IMG/VR virus record: IMGVR_UViG_3300007760_000019
Span: 1 to 54,595 of that record
DNA from: a virus
Length of the DNA stretch: 54,595 bases
Direction: 5' to 3' (one strand)
Shown here piece after piece: positions 1 to 7,214 of the stretch. A program made the position numbers and the translations under genes. The notes beneath the pieces were generated by a model. The model ran no database searches and had not been told where the DNA came from. It worked only from the letters and a program-made list of their open reading frames with translations. Position 1 is the first letter of the stretch. Each line of letters starts with the position of its first letter.

Positions 1-81
1 GTCTTCCCCTTGGGGGAAAGGGGTCAGAGGCTTTTACTCAACCAACCGCAGGTATGACAACCAATCCCTCCTCACAAATAA

Positions 82-1320
82 CTATACCCTATCATTCCGA
101 AAATGGATAAAAGTTGGAAAACGAAGTGACCCATCAGGCGTTACTTCCTGATATCGGACTTCGATTAATCGACCAATATAGTCATCTGGATTATTCCAGA
201 TCTCCTGGCGAAGCTCGTCATCCATGCCACTTCCAACACCCACCTCAACGCCGTTATAGTCAACAATCAGCGTTCCACACATATCTCGGAATTTACCTTT
301 TCCTTCTTCTATCCGAAGTACTTCAACATCAGCATCATGAAATGACTTTACCTTCATGACCTCATACCCCCTGCCGCGGCGATACAGGGCCTCAAGATCT
401 TTTACCATGACCCCCTCATAACCCTCTTCCACAAACTGATGATGGTACATATCAATCTGGCCCTGGCATGCCAAAATAGTATGACGTGGAACTAGCAGAA
501 GATATTTCGATTGACGCCCACCCGCGTAGAAGCGTGCTTCGAGCAATGCGCGTCGTTCCCGGCATGTTTCTCCAGGAAGGTCCTCAACCCAATCTTCAAG
601 AGACATAAAATCGAACAAAGCTAGATATGAATTGGTAACATCCACATCATCTTTACGATATGCTTGACGCATGAGAGCTACAAAATCTTCCCCCATTATT
701 TCGCCATCATAGAACCCATCGCCTAATCGTGATAACTCATATCCAATTGTGTCATCAAAATTTGTAATCTGCTTTCCAGATCTGGCATACAGAGTTGCTG
801 CCCCATCCTTAACAACAGCACAACATCGAATTCCATCTAGTTTCGGTTCAAGAGCAATTACCTCTTGATTCTTAATCCTCTTTAGTTCGAACTTTTGTGC
901 AAGCTGTACATCAAAAGTAGGAATCAAGCCAGGGAATATACTATTGATTGTCTTTGTCGATGCCCCAATCGCCAGGTGCTTCTTAAGAACCTTCCGCATC
1001 CACTTCTCTTCTCTAGGAAATGCCGATGATAAAGCGGTTTCCATAATTGATATTGCAGCATTACCGGTGTGATAACGTTCTGAGCAAAGCTTTGCACAAT
1101 CTAAGAATAGGTTCCACCTATCTTCCTCTTCATAGCCACACTTTCGATTATCAAATGCTAGCTTCGGAATCTTTACAATATTGAATACAATGTACGGATC
1201 ATTTGCATACTTCAATACACGTTGCAGTAGCATATTGTCAGAATGTTCCTGTAAGATTTGCTTCTTAGCATTTGAACCAGAAACATCTTTTACGGCTTGT
1301 AGGATATCAGATACTAACAT
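82..1320 (-). CDS. ATP-dependent DNA ligase
   Basis: This enzyme seals nicks in phage DNA during replication and repair through a covalent lysyl-AMP intermediate. Motif I is EPKLDGIR, with the catalytic lysine at residue 160. It is followed by a motif III-like FYDGEIMGE, motif IV EGYEGVMVKD and motif V VMKVKSF, and then a C-terminal OB-fold region. The 412 residues fall between the T7 (about 359) and T4 (about 487) ligases, and an N-terminal extension of about 150 residues precedes the catalytic core. The start is supported by AAGGAG a few bases upstream and by a consensus phage promoter at 1342-1373. The gene appears to be transcribed alone. Family assignment is firm; the closest relative is unknown. 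Confidence 0.95.
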   Translation of the reverse strand: MLVSDILQAVKDVSGSNAKKQILQEHSDNMLLQRVLKYANDPYIVFNIVKIPKLAFDNRKCGYEEEDRWNLFLDCAKLCSERYHTGNAAISIMETALSSAFPREEKWMRKVLKKHLAIGASTKTINSIFPGLIPTFDVQLAQKFELKRIKNQEVIALEPKLDGIRCCAVVKDGAATLYARSGKQITNFDDTIGYELSRLGDGFYDGEIMGEDFVALMRQAYRKDDVDVTNSYLALFDFMSLEDWVEDLPGETCRERRALLEARFYAGGRQSKYLLLVPRHTILACQGQIDMYHHQFVEEGYEGVMVKDLEALYRRGRGYEVMKVKSFHDADVEVLRIEEGKGKFRDMCGTLIVDYNGVEVGVGSGMDDELRQEIWNNPDDYIGRLIEVRYQEVTPDGSLRFPTFIHFRNDRV

Positions 1321-1341
1321 GGTGTAACTCCTTGTATGACA

Positions 1342-1373
1342 ATTATATCATACAATATATGGATTTACACGAA
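1342..1373 (-). promoter_or_regulatory. Phage promoter, TTCGTGTAAA-N16-TATAAT class (ligase)
   Basis: Read on the minus strand this is TTCGTGTAAA, a 16-base spacer and TATAAT, ending 22 bases upstream of the ligase start. It is one of nine near-identical sites in the window, all upstream of minus-strand genes. Confidence 0.75.
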
Positions 1374-1381
1374 ATTGCTCA

Positions 1382-1786
1382 TTAAGGCCGGTCGTCTTTT
1401 ACGCCTGTTCCGCTCCATCGTGCCTTGCGGCCACGGATATCATAATGAGTAAAAGTCAAATAACGACCAACACCACCCTGCATCATTTTACCCTCTTCGA
1501 TAAGTTGTAGTATTGTAGATCTTACATCATCCGGATGCATTCCGTCCACCTTGATGTCCGAAGCTTTTGCCAACATATGCTGGCTTTTACGAGCACCACC
1601 TATCTTTCGATTATATGGGGGAGAGCGATACCCGCTAATTACCCTTATTGGAAGACCTATATGATCTCTAAGTACCTGTAAGTTTTTTGCCAGAAGCCGC
1701 ACATTATCCATGTACTCTGGCGGAACATCCGATCCGTCTCTGCACCGAAATTCTCGTAAAGAAAAGTTTTTTGTTAAATCACCCAT
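1382..1786 (-). CDS. M15-family peptidase, probable endolysin
   Basis: This is a zinc D-Ala-D-Ala-type carboxypeptidase/endopeptidase of the peptidase M15A fold and probably cuts the peptide cross-links of host peptidoglycan at lysis. Visible signatures are SGYRSPPYN (residues 51-59), the zinc motif SQHMLAKASD (H70, D77) and the second metal element THYDIR (H114, D116). At 134 residues it is a bare catalytic domain with no cell-wall-binding module and no signal peptide, so it would need a holin to reach the wall. A candidate holin lies far away at 37141-37545. Confidence 0.9.
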   Translation of the reverse strand: MGDLTKNFSLREFRCRDGSDVPPEYMDNVRLLAKNLQVLRDHIGLPIRVISGYRSPPYNRKIGGARKSQHMLAKASDIKVDGMHPDDVRSTILQLIEEGKMMQGGVGRYLTFTHYDIRGRKARWSGTGVKDDRP

Positions 1787-1807
1787 ATGCTGAGTGCACT
1801 CCTGTTG

Positions 1808-2071
1808 TCATCGAAATGTTGGATCTTTTGCCGTCTTAAATAGTTCTGGCATAAAAGACTTTTTAAGCTTGAGAAGCCTACCGAACTTTACTCGGCCTCG
1901 GAGGTTTATCAAGACACCTTTTGGTTTCTTAACTTCACCGTCGATTAATAGTTCATCAAAATTATAAAATTTAACCTTAGCGTCTTTTGCTGGAGGTTTC
2001 GCAGCCATGGCTGTTTGAGCACATACGACGAAGGCAACAGAAAGGGCCAACGCTCGTATCACATGCTTCAT
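1808..2071 (-). CDS. Small exported protein, host-like
   Basis: The 87-residue product has a clear cleavable signal peptide (residues 1-23, ending AMA-A). It is followed by a conserved-looking core, FYNFDELLIDGEVKKP, and a basic stretch FGRLLKLKKSFMPELF. I recall similar short secreted proteins in Myxococcota and related Deltaproteobacteria, some linked to cell-surface or gliding functions, but I cannot confirm this. It overlaps the next gene upstream by one base. The function is not known. It is one of several exported proteins carried by this phage. Confidence 0.75.
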   Translation of the reverse strand: MKHVIRALALSVAFVVCAQTAMAAKPPAKDAKVKFYNFDELLIDGEVKKPKGVLINLRGRVKFGRLLKLKKSFMPELFKTAKDPTFR

Positions 2072-2403
2072 CAGATCCCGAATTTGCCTGGGTCTATCTC
2101 ATAGTTATTAAAGATTTCATCAACGCTATAGCCACCAAAAAATTCCTGAAGATCTAGGGCCGCATACTCTAAGGCGTCTTGTTGATTTGAACCTATACCG
2201 TCTAAATGCTTATCAATGTATACGTCCAATAGATCTGTAATTGCCCTATCAGCAATCTCTTCAGCTGTCTGTACGGTGCCCTCATTAATCTTTTGTCCCT
2301 TTACTGCAGCGGCAAGCTCAGGATGGGCACGAGAACGCATAGGACTAAAGGATTCTACTTCTTCCTTAATCAAGCTACGTAATTGTTTTCTAGATAATTT
2401 CAC
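2071..2403 (-). CDS. Hypothetical protein with N-terminal LRxxIKEE tag
   Basis: I do not recognise the body of this 110-residue acidic protein. Its first 19 residues, MKLSRKQLRSLIKEEVESF, are a clear copy of the amphipathic tag that recurs in more than fifteen proteins of this window. By analogy with T4 capsid-targeting sequences this would mark an internal head protein. A possible processing site is KINE-G near residue 41. It is coupled to its neighbours by overlapping stop and start codons. Confidence 0.75.
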   Translation of the reverse strand: MKLSRKQLRSLIKEEVESFSPMRSRAHPELAAAVKGQKINEGTVQTAEEIADRAITDLLDVYIDKHLDGIGSNQQDALEYAALDLQEFFGGYSVDEIFNNYEIDPGKFGI

Positions 2404-3309
2404 TTATCGCTCCCTACGGCCATAGGCTTTCACATTATCCCGAGTCCTTCCAATCTCATGACTACTAAGATGCCTAGCATCCTTGGCTGTCTTAGGGTCA
2501 AGGGCACTCCATGCGTCAGATAGTGCATTCTCTAAATAGTCGGCAAACTCCTTAGCCTTAGCTTTTTGTTGCTTACGAATCTCTGCATATTCTGGGCCAC
2601 GAAGACCCTTAATGCCGCCACGCTTCGGGCCCCCAGCCTTCGCAGCACGCTTTGGCTTGGTTTGAACCTGGTATGTAAGATCCTGATATTCTTTTGCGAG
2701 TTGATCTAGCGTTGCATCACCCTCTAATACCGCCATCATCTGTGCTTGAATATCTCGACGTAATTCGGTTTTTAGCTGACTTAACTTCTTTTCTAGTTTA
2801 TGTTGAGCGGCGCCGGCCATATTTCCTAAAATACTCTTGGCTACTCCGGCAAGCTTCACCCCGCCCCAAAGACCTGCAATACCTAATGCAACACCTGCTC
2901 CGATAGTAGCAATTGTTCCAAGTACCTCATTCATGTCATCCTCATTTAGCTCTAGTTCATCTGCTGTTAGAACGGGTTCTTCGCCATCGCCAGGATATCC
3001 CCCACCTAACTCTTCCCTAATGATTCGTCTTAACTGTGTCATTGTAATAGGCCGGCCGGCTCTTAATCTTTGGCGGGACTCTTCCATGCGTCGACGTTGT
3101 GACATTGGCGTAGATGTTATTGTAGCCTGAAGCCGTAATGCTTCGCTCTTTCGCCAGACCATAACCTGTTCTGCCTGAATTAGATCTAAATCATGCTCTG
3201 TCATGAGCATGCCCATATCAACGTCTAATAGTTCAAGTATTTCATCATCAGATAAAGGTGCATGTACCTGAGCCTTTAAGACCGCTAATTCTAAAACTTC
3301 TTTTGCCAT
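2404..3309 (-). CDS. Tag-bearing protein with glycine-rich membrane segment
   Basis: The product has 301 residues. The tag, MTQLRRIIREEL, is internal at residues 90-101, after a helical N-terminal region. It is followed by an acidic linker and then a hydrophobic Gly/Ala segment (about 128-150, IATIGAGVALGIAGLWGG) that could span a membrane. The C-terminal half is basic and helical. GGAGG upstream supports the long start rather than a start at residue 90. Such Gly/Ala hydrophobic segments occur in pore-forming virion proteins, but no function can be assigned. Confidence 0.75.
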   Translation of the reverse strand: MAKEVLELAVLKAQVHAPLSDDEILELLDVDMGMLMTEHDLDLIQAEQVMVWRKSEALRLQATITSTPMSQRRRMEESRQRLRAGRPITMTQLRRIIREELGGGYPGDGEEPVLTADELELNEDDMNEVLGTIATIGAGVALGIAGLWGGVKLAGVAKSILGNMAGAAQHKLEKKLSQLKTELRRDIQAQMMAVLEGDATLDQLAKEYQDLTYQVQTKPKRAAKAGGPKRGGIKGLRGPEYAEIRKQQKAKAKEFADYLENALSDAWSALDPKTAKDARHLSSHEIGRTRDNVKAYGRRER

Positions 3310-3332
3310 TTTAAGAATCCTCCGCTACAGCT

Positions 3333-3365
3333 ATTATAACCATATACATTCATGTGTAACTTACA
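3333..3365 (-). promoter_or_regulatory. Possible promoter (good -10, poor -35)
   Basis: The minus strand reads TATAAT at 3338-3333 with GTTACA-like sequence about 16 bases upstream. The -10 is perfect, but the -35 half does not match the window's TTCGTGTAAA consensus. It lies 24 bases upstream of the 2404-3309 gene, in the only sizeable gap of this stretch. Confidence 0.35.
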
Positions 3366-3405
3366 TAAATATCAACCGAAAGGAATAACGTACCTTAAAA
3401 GAAGA

Positions 3406-3723
3406 CTATTTTAACTTGGAGTCTTCAAGAAGCATTTTCTTAACTAAATGCCGCCTCTCTGATTTCGACCTCACTAACTTGGGATCAAGCTTATATCGTT
3501 TAGCAGCTTTTTTCCAAAGCTTCCTAAATCGGCGTTGGACAACTTTTTTCTCATCCGGTGAAAGTGATACAAGCAACTCATCCAAAGTTTTTGGCTTATG
3601 GTGCCACCCTGTAAAACCAAATGAATATGGGTCCTCAGAAAGTACACTAGTACTATTTTCAATATCAGGCACAATTCCAGCATCCAGCATTAAAATCTGG
3701 AGAAGCAAGTTTCTGGAATCCAT
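3406..3723 (-). CDS. Hypothetical basic protein
   Basis: The product has 105 residues: a neutral N-terminal half and a strongly basic C-terminal half (RRFRKLWKKAAKRYKL). It ends in HLVKKMLLEDSKLK, which resembles both the amphipathic tag and the MLLE processing-site pattern seen in neighbouring proteins. CCGGAG lies at proper spacing before the ATG. No family recognised. Confidence 0.65.
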   Translation of the reverse strand: MDSRNLLLQILMLDAGIVPDIENSTSVLSEDPYSFGFTGWHHKPKTLDELLVSLSPDEKKVVQRRFRKLWKKAAKRYKLDPKLVRSKSERRHLVKKMLLEDSKLK

Positions 3724-3767
3724 CTCAAACTCCGGTGCTGTGCATACGTCCTAGTATGCTATCAAGA

Positions 3768-4121
3768 CTAACTGTTATCTGCTTCGGTCGCCGTAATTGT
3801 TGAGCTAGTTGATTCAGTATCTAGCTCAGCATAAAAATACCTTACCTCTGGTTGTTTTGAGTGGAGAACAACCCATGTTTCCAAAGTGAATGAATTGTCT
3901 TCCCCTTCAGGTACCTCATCATATTTGGCTTCGGCTTGAAACTTCCAACCAATCGTCCTTGATTCGTTATCCGGATCCTGCACACTTCCAACGATGGGGC
4001 CAAATTGCTCTTCGGCTGCTTGGCGAAGTTCGGCTACAGTCATCTCACCTACATCATTTAGGCCACCTTCATTCAGGCAAACCTTTGCAGCATGATCAAA
4101 CTCAAGTTGTTGTACAAACAT
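3768..4121 (-). CDS. Hypothetical protein
   Basis: This acidic 117-residue protein has alternating beta-like segments (TIGWKFQAEAKYDE, SFTLETWVVLHS) and a Ser/Thr-rich end. GAGGAA precedes the ATG, which overlaps the stop of the small membrane-protein gene upstream. No motif or family recognised. Confidence 0.65.
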   Translation of the reverse strand: MFVQQLEFDHAAKVCLNEGGLNDVGEMTVAELRQAAEEQFGPIVGSVQDPDNESRTIGWKFQAEAKYDEVPEGEDNSFTLETWVVLHSKQPEVRYFYAELDTESTSSTITATEADNS

Positions 4122-4276
4122 TATCGGTTCCTCTTTTTCTTCCTATAGTCCTTATTTCTTATAAGAACACGTTCTCTTCGTCGCGATGGTCTTGATATCA
4201 AAACCAAGGCTCCCATGAAAATTGTAACTAGTAATAATGTATCCACTGCTAACTCCGTTGTATAAATACCATGCAT
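4121..4276 (-). CDS. Small single-pass membrane protein
   Basis: A 51-residue product begins MHGIYTTELAV. It has one hydrophobic helix (about residues 9-27, VDTLLLVTIFMGALVLI) followed by a very basic tail (RRRERVLIRNKDYRKKKRNR), giving an N-out/C-in topology by the positive-inside rule. A longer reading frame extends into the adjacent tRNA gene, so the start chosen here lies just after it. Its stop overlaps the next start by one base. Function unknown. Confidence 0.5.
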   Translation of the reverse strand: MHGIYTTELAVDTLLLVTIFMGALVLISRPSRRRERVLIRNKDYRKKKRNR

Positions 4277-4283
4277 AAATATA

Positions 4284-4360
<77 letters not shown>

Positions 4361-4365
4361 ATAAA

Positions 4366-4596
4366 TCAAAATGGATTATCCTCACAATATTGAATCAATT
4401 CCATAATATAGTCAAATGCTTCATCTGGTAAGTCCTTATATGAAACACCTCCGGCGGCATCCTTAATAACCTTGGGAATATGTGCATATGCATTTCTTCC
4501 CTGGGGATGTTTGGGATGATCTGGAAGCTTGCCCTTTAAGGCTTTAGCGGCTTCCAAGATCCTTTCCCTTATTTTCCCCTGGTTATCAGGTGACAC
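4366..4596 (-). CDS. Conserved-looking small phage protein
   Basis: A 76-residue product with the striking stretch KLPDHPKHPQGRNAYAHI followed by a helical C-terminus (DEAFDYIMELIQYCE). I have the impression that this HPxHPxGRNxYAHI pattern recurs in other large phages, but I cannot name a family. The start is GTG, directly abutting the TAG of the upstream 51-residue reading frame, which suggests translational coupling. Confidence 0.7.
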   Translation of the reverse strand: MSPDNQGKIRERILEAAKALKGKLPDHPKHPQGRNAYAHIPKVIKDAAGGVSYKDLPDEAFDYIMELIQYCEDNPF

Positions 4597-4752
4597 CTAA
4601 GCATTCCTATAATTGTTATAGCAAAATGCTGCAAACAATGTGCAAATACCACAAATTAGATAATTTCCAGTCATTGCTGTCTGTACAGCAAATGTAGCAT
4701 TTGCAGCACAACACGCTAAACTTAAATTTCGCCTATTGAATATTTTTCTCAT
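4597..4752 (-). CDS. Microprotein, 51 residues, hydrophobic and Cys-rich
   Basis: A short frame starts MRKIFNRRN and continues with a hydrophobic, cysteine-containing segment (LACCAANATFAV, then LICGICTLFAAFC). This gives one or two membrane helices after a basic N-terminus. AGGAG lies six bases before the ATG, and the stop TAG is immediately followed by the GTG of the next gene. Coding status is inferred from the ribosome-binding site and the exact junction, not from homology. Confidence 0.5.
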   Translation of the reverse strand: MRKIFNRRNLSLACCAANATFAVQTAMTGNYLICGICTLFAAFCYNNYRNA

Positions 4753-4774
4753 TATGTACTCCTCATGTTGAATG

Positions 4775-4847
4775 TGGAGCCAGGGGGGATCGAACCCCCG
4801 ACCTTCTGACTGCCAGTCAGATGCTCTCCCAGCTGAGCTATAGCCCC
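4775..4847 (-). tRNA. tRNA-Ala (GGC)
   Basis: A 73-base cloverleaf. The acceptor is GGGGCTA, the anticodon stem-loop TCTGA-CTGGCAG-TCAGA gives anticodon GGC, the T-loop is GTTCGATCC, and CCA is encoded. Confidence 0.93.
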
Positions 4848-4857
4848 ATGAAAAAAA

Positions 4858-4934
4858 TGGTCGGGGCAGCAGGATTTGAACCTGCGACCCTCTGCTCCCA
4901 AAGCAGATGCGCTGCCAGACTGCGCTATGCCCCG
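4858..4934 (-). tRNA. tRNA-Pro (UGG)
   Basis: A 77-base cloverleaf. The acceptor is CGGGGCA, the anticodon stem-loop TCTGC-TTTGGGA-GCAGA gives anticodon TGG, the T-loop is GTTCAAATCC, and CCA is encoded. It lies 10 bases from tRNA-Ala. Confidence 0.95.
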
Positions 4935-4939
4935 ATATG

Positions 4940-5011
4940 AGCGGGTGACGGGACTCGAACCCGTAGCCTTCTGATTGGCAACCAGATGCTCTACCATTGA
5001 GCTACACCCGC
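4940..5011 (-). tRNA. tRNA-Gly (GCC), no encoded CCA
   Basis: A cloverleaf with acceptor GCGGGTG paired to CACCCGC and anticodon loop TTGCCAA (anticodon GCC). The T-loop is GTTCGAGTCC. Unlike the other four tRNAs here, the 3' end runs into TCAT without CCA, so CCA would have to be added by the host enzyme. Confidence 0.93.
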
Positions 5012-5019
5012 GGCCCATC

Positions 5020-5625
5020 TCATCGTCTATTTCTAAACGCTTTAATGACGCCATTATATCCTTCTTTGCGATATATCTTCCGAACCTCTCGCCTATACGT
5101 TCTCGATTTCGAAACCCCATCAATGTATACATCACAAAGCGCCCACCTATTCGGGCCACGATGGAAAACAAAATCAGCATCTACCTCTGCATCACTGTGG
5201 AGTGACTTTATAGTTGTACTAACTTTTGCAAACCTATGGCCTCGAAGCACCTTATATTGTGTACCCCCGTTGAAGTATACTGTAAACTTTGCACTGGGTG
5301 AAAACAGGTAACCATATCTACTGATAGCATCTCGCTGCAAAAGTTTTTTGAACTTCACCTGCTGGGCCTTTGTCAACTTATCCCAATTAGGTCGAAAAAT
5401 TGATTCTGCATATGTTTCCCAATCTATGTTGTTATCCAAGAACACCTGTGCTGACTTAGGTGGACGCCTGGAACTATCAAGTATCTTATCTCGATACTTT
5501 TCAACGCCTCCTGGATTAAATGCTTGCACAGTTGTATATGCTTTGTATTGTGTATTCAGCATAATTTGTGGATCTCCCCCAGTGAACAAATATGCACTGG
5601 CAACTGCTACTACTAAAGACTTCAT
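5020..5625 (-). CDS. MlaC/Ttg2D-like periplasmic phospholipid-binding protein
   Basis: The 201-residue product matches the MlaC (toluene-tolerance Ttg2D) family. It has a hydrophobic N-terminal signal-like segment, a helical region LTKAQQVKFKKLLQRDAISRY, then beta strands and the family's diagnostic end WALCDVYIDGVSKSRTYRRE...KEGYNGVIKAF. In bacteria MlaC shuttles phospholipids between the outer and inner membranes with MlaA and MlaFEDB, and none of those partners is present here. The gene lies inside a tRNA cluster, a common place for acquired genes. A phage version could alter the envelope during infection or before lysis. Family assignment is good; the role is inference. Confidence 0.8.
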   Translation of the reverse strand: MKSLVVAVASAYLFTGGDPQIMLNTQYKAYTTVQAFNPGGVEKYRDKILDSSRRPPKSAQVFLDNNIDWETYAESIFRPNWDKLTKAQQVKFKKLLQRDAISRYGYLFSPSAKFTVYFNGGTQYKVLRGHRFAKVSTTIKSLHSDAEVDADFVFHRGPNRWALCDVYIDGVSKSRTYRREVRKIYRKEGYNGVIKAFRNRR

Positions 5626-5645
5626 CTAACTACCTCTTGTAAAAG

Positions 5646-5721
5646 TGGAGCCACCGATAGGGTTCGAACCTACGACCTGCTGATTACAAATCAGCTGCTC
5701 TACCAACTGAGCTACGGTGGC
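5646..5721 (-). tRNA. tRNA-Thr (UGU)
   Basis: A 76-base cloverleaf. The acceptor is GCCACCG, the anticodon stem-loop GCTGA-TTTGTAA-TCAGC gives anticodon TGT, the T-loop is GTTCGAACC, and CCA is encoded. Confidence 0.95.
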
Positions 5722-5726
5722 TTATG

Positions 5727-6041
5727 TCAAATGTACCTTGCTTCTTCACTCCCGTCATAACAACCATTAACGGCAAACCCTGGAGGAAGTGCACATAACC
5801 TGCCAGTTACTTCAGAAATAAGTGGCATAAGGCCGGCTGCATCACCCTGATTTATACCAAGCTTCTCCATTAGATAATTGTAATGTAACATACCATCATT
5901 CTTAAAAATAAATGCTTTTCCAGAAGCACCACCATCCTGAGACCAGACAAGAATCCACTTATCACCCTCAGCCTTTCCAAACCAGCATGGATAACGAGTC
6001 CCGTTACCTGGCTGATGATCGTAAAATTCCATATTAGTCAT
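5727..6041 (-). CDS. Hypothetical protein
   Basis: A 104-residue soluble protein with an aromatic, glycine-rich N-terminal half (YDHQPGNGTRYPCWFGKAEG, WILVWSQDGGASGKAF) suggesting a small beta fold. No family recognised. It overlaps the next gene upstream by eight bases and lies just downstream of tRNA-Thr. Confidence 0.65.
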   Translation of the reverse strand: MTNMEFYDHQPGNGTRYPCWFGKAEGDKWILVWSQDGGASGKAFIFKNDGMLHYNYLMEKLGINQGDAAGLMPLISEVTGRLCALPPGFAVNGCYDGSEEARYI

Positions 6042-6294
6042 GGTCTACTCCTTTGCGACATGCGCTTTTATTTGCTTTCTTTTTCTTATCAGTAAATACA
6101 GTTGAGCGGCCGCGCCATCCTGATAAGTCTCCGCCTTCTTTAAAGTACCGCGCGCGGTCTGCACCAGCTGTTCGACGATTACGCTCTATGGCGCGTTCTT
6201 CTGGGGTCATATTCCTCCATGCACGTGCGCGACGTACGACGTTAAGCTTCTTACGCTTTGATGCCTTATTTCTTTTTCGTCGACTCATCTTCAA
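6034..6294 (-). CDS. Small, very basic protein
   Basis: An 86-residue product, about one-third Arg/Lys, with RAWRNMTPEERAIERNRRTAG in the middle and little hydrophobic content. It could bind nucleic acid, but there is no recognisable domain. It overlaps both neighbours. Confidence 0.6.
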   Translation of the reverse strand: MKMSRRKRNKASKRKKLNVVRRARAWRNMTPEERAIERNRRTAGADRARYFKEGGDLSGWRGRSTVFTDKKKKANKSACRKGVDHD

Positions 6295-6475
6295 AATCCT
6301 TTTGGATAAACTTTACCCAATCCTTTCCTGATATCCATTTCCCTAATGCAAATACCCCAGCGGCCAAGATAGCTAATAGAATATACCCAACTACAGTCCA
6401 CCAATGGCCCTCTGACCATGCTGTACAAAGCTTGGTGACCATTGGGTGAAGTTGGCAAAAGTTATCAATCATCAT
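6266..6475 (-). CDS. Small single-pass membrane protein
   Basis: About 69 residues starting MMIDNFCQLHP, with one strong membrane helix (VVGYILLAILAAGVFALGKWI) and a charged C-terminal tail ending DESTKKK. The start overlaps the end of the L7/L12-like gene upstream (ATGATGATTGA), which suggests coupled translation. Holin or membrane-anchor roles are possible, but nothing in the sequence decides between them. Confidence 0.6.
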   Translation of the reverse strand: MMIDNFCQLHPMVTKLCTAWSEGHWWTVVGYILLAILAAGVFALGKWISGKDWVKFIQKDFEDESTKKK

Positions 6476-6893
6476 CTTCCACCGGATCACCCTCTGGGGT
6501 CAGGCCTTGCCAAAGCATAAGTTTATCATGGAGATCAATCAGGCGCCGGCATTCCTCAATACCAATCTTCTCCAACTTCATCAGCGACATCATATGGTAC
6601 TCACTAAGCGTTACCGTAACCTCACCCTCACCGATATCGACAATGATGCCCTTAATAAGCATCATTGGCATAATATCATAAGCCTCTGCAGGGGATCCAT
6701 ACTTCCCTTTATCATAACGCTTTTCAACCGCCTGCTTTGCTTCCCGAAGCCCACACTTTGTATCATTCCGAAGAGCCTTAATTGCCTGAATCTTCTGGCT
6801 ATTAGCCATACATTCATCCATCTTCTTCATGGCCTGCGTCGACACACGTAGAACCTTGTTATTATGATCAATCTTGGACGTATTTTTTTCCAT
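6465..6893 (-). CDS. Protein with ribosomal L7/L12 C-terminal-like domain
   Basis: Residues 34-60 contain KIQAIKALRNDTKCGLREAK followed by QAVEK. This matches the helix-turn-helix signature of the bacterial L7/L12 C-terminal domain (KIxVIKxVRxxTGLGLKEAK), the part that recruits elongation factors. The L12 dimerisation domain and hinge are missing. A separate 60-residue beta-rich/helical part follows (IKGIIVDIGEGEVTVTL). Marine phages are known to carry bL12 and bS21 homologues. This one could sit on ribosomes or simply reuse the fold. It is first in its operon behind a consensus promoter at 6912-6943. Confidence 0.65.
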   Translation of the reverse strand: MEKNTSKIDHNNKVLRVSTQAMKKMDECMANSQKIQAIKALRNDTKCGLREAKQAVEKRYDKGKYGSPAEAYDIMPMMLIKGIIVDIGEGEVTVTLSEYHMMSLMKLEKIGIEECRRLIDLHDKLMLWQGLTPEGDPVEDDD

Positions 6894-6911
6894 AACTCAG
6901 CTCCTATACCA

Positions 6912-6943
6912 ATTATACAACAGACACGTACAATTTACACGAA
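6912..6943 (-). promoter_or_regulatory. Phage promoter, TTCGTGTAAA-N16-TATAAT class
   Basis: The minus strand reads TTCGTGTAAA, 16 bases, then TATAAT, 19 bases upstream of the L7/L12-like gene. It matches the consensus exactly in both boxes. Confidence 0.75.
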
Positions 6944-6950
6944 ACCGATA

Positions 6951-7214
6951 TTAATCTTTAAGATCGATTGTTTCTCGAGGCCCACCATAGCAAGACGGGA
7001 ATCCGCCCTTAGCCATGGCCCGCTCATAGATACATGGTGCAATCTTATCTGGATAACGAGCCTGCCATTCTTCGACAGCCATTGTTTCCGTATCAATCAG
7101 GTCCATATTTCCATCATCACAGCGCATCTCTGTAAAAACCAGAATTGCTTTATTCAACTCACTATCCGAAAGACTTTCAAAGTATTCCGGAAAATCGATT
7201 CTAATACCCATCAC
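6951..7214 (-). CDS. Hypothetical acidic protein
   Basis: An 87-residue acidic protein with two predicted helices (LNKAILVFTEM, VEEWQARYPDKIAPCIYERAMA). It overlaps the phosphoesterase gene upstream by four bases. No family recognised. Confidence 0.65.
   Translation of the reverse strand: MMGIRIDFPEYFESLSDSELNKAILVFTEMRCDDGNMDLIDTETMAVEEWQARYPDKIAPCIYERAMAKGGFPSCYGGPRETIDLKD

Noticed and set aside
1-81. Possible gene or terminator at the left edge
   Set aside because: There is a short hairpin (CCCCTT/AAGGGG, 6-23) and a GAGGAGG, but no open frame longer than about 14 codons and no T run after the stem in the direction of transcription.
4752-5180. A 142-residue minus-strand reading frame across the Ala, Pro and Gly tRNA genes
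   Set aside because: It is the antisense-free readthrough of three tRNA genes, giving the well-known spurious peptide pattern (SSMVEHLVANQKATGSSPVT). The tRNAs and the MlaC-like gene account for the sequence.
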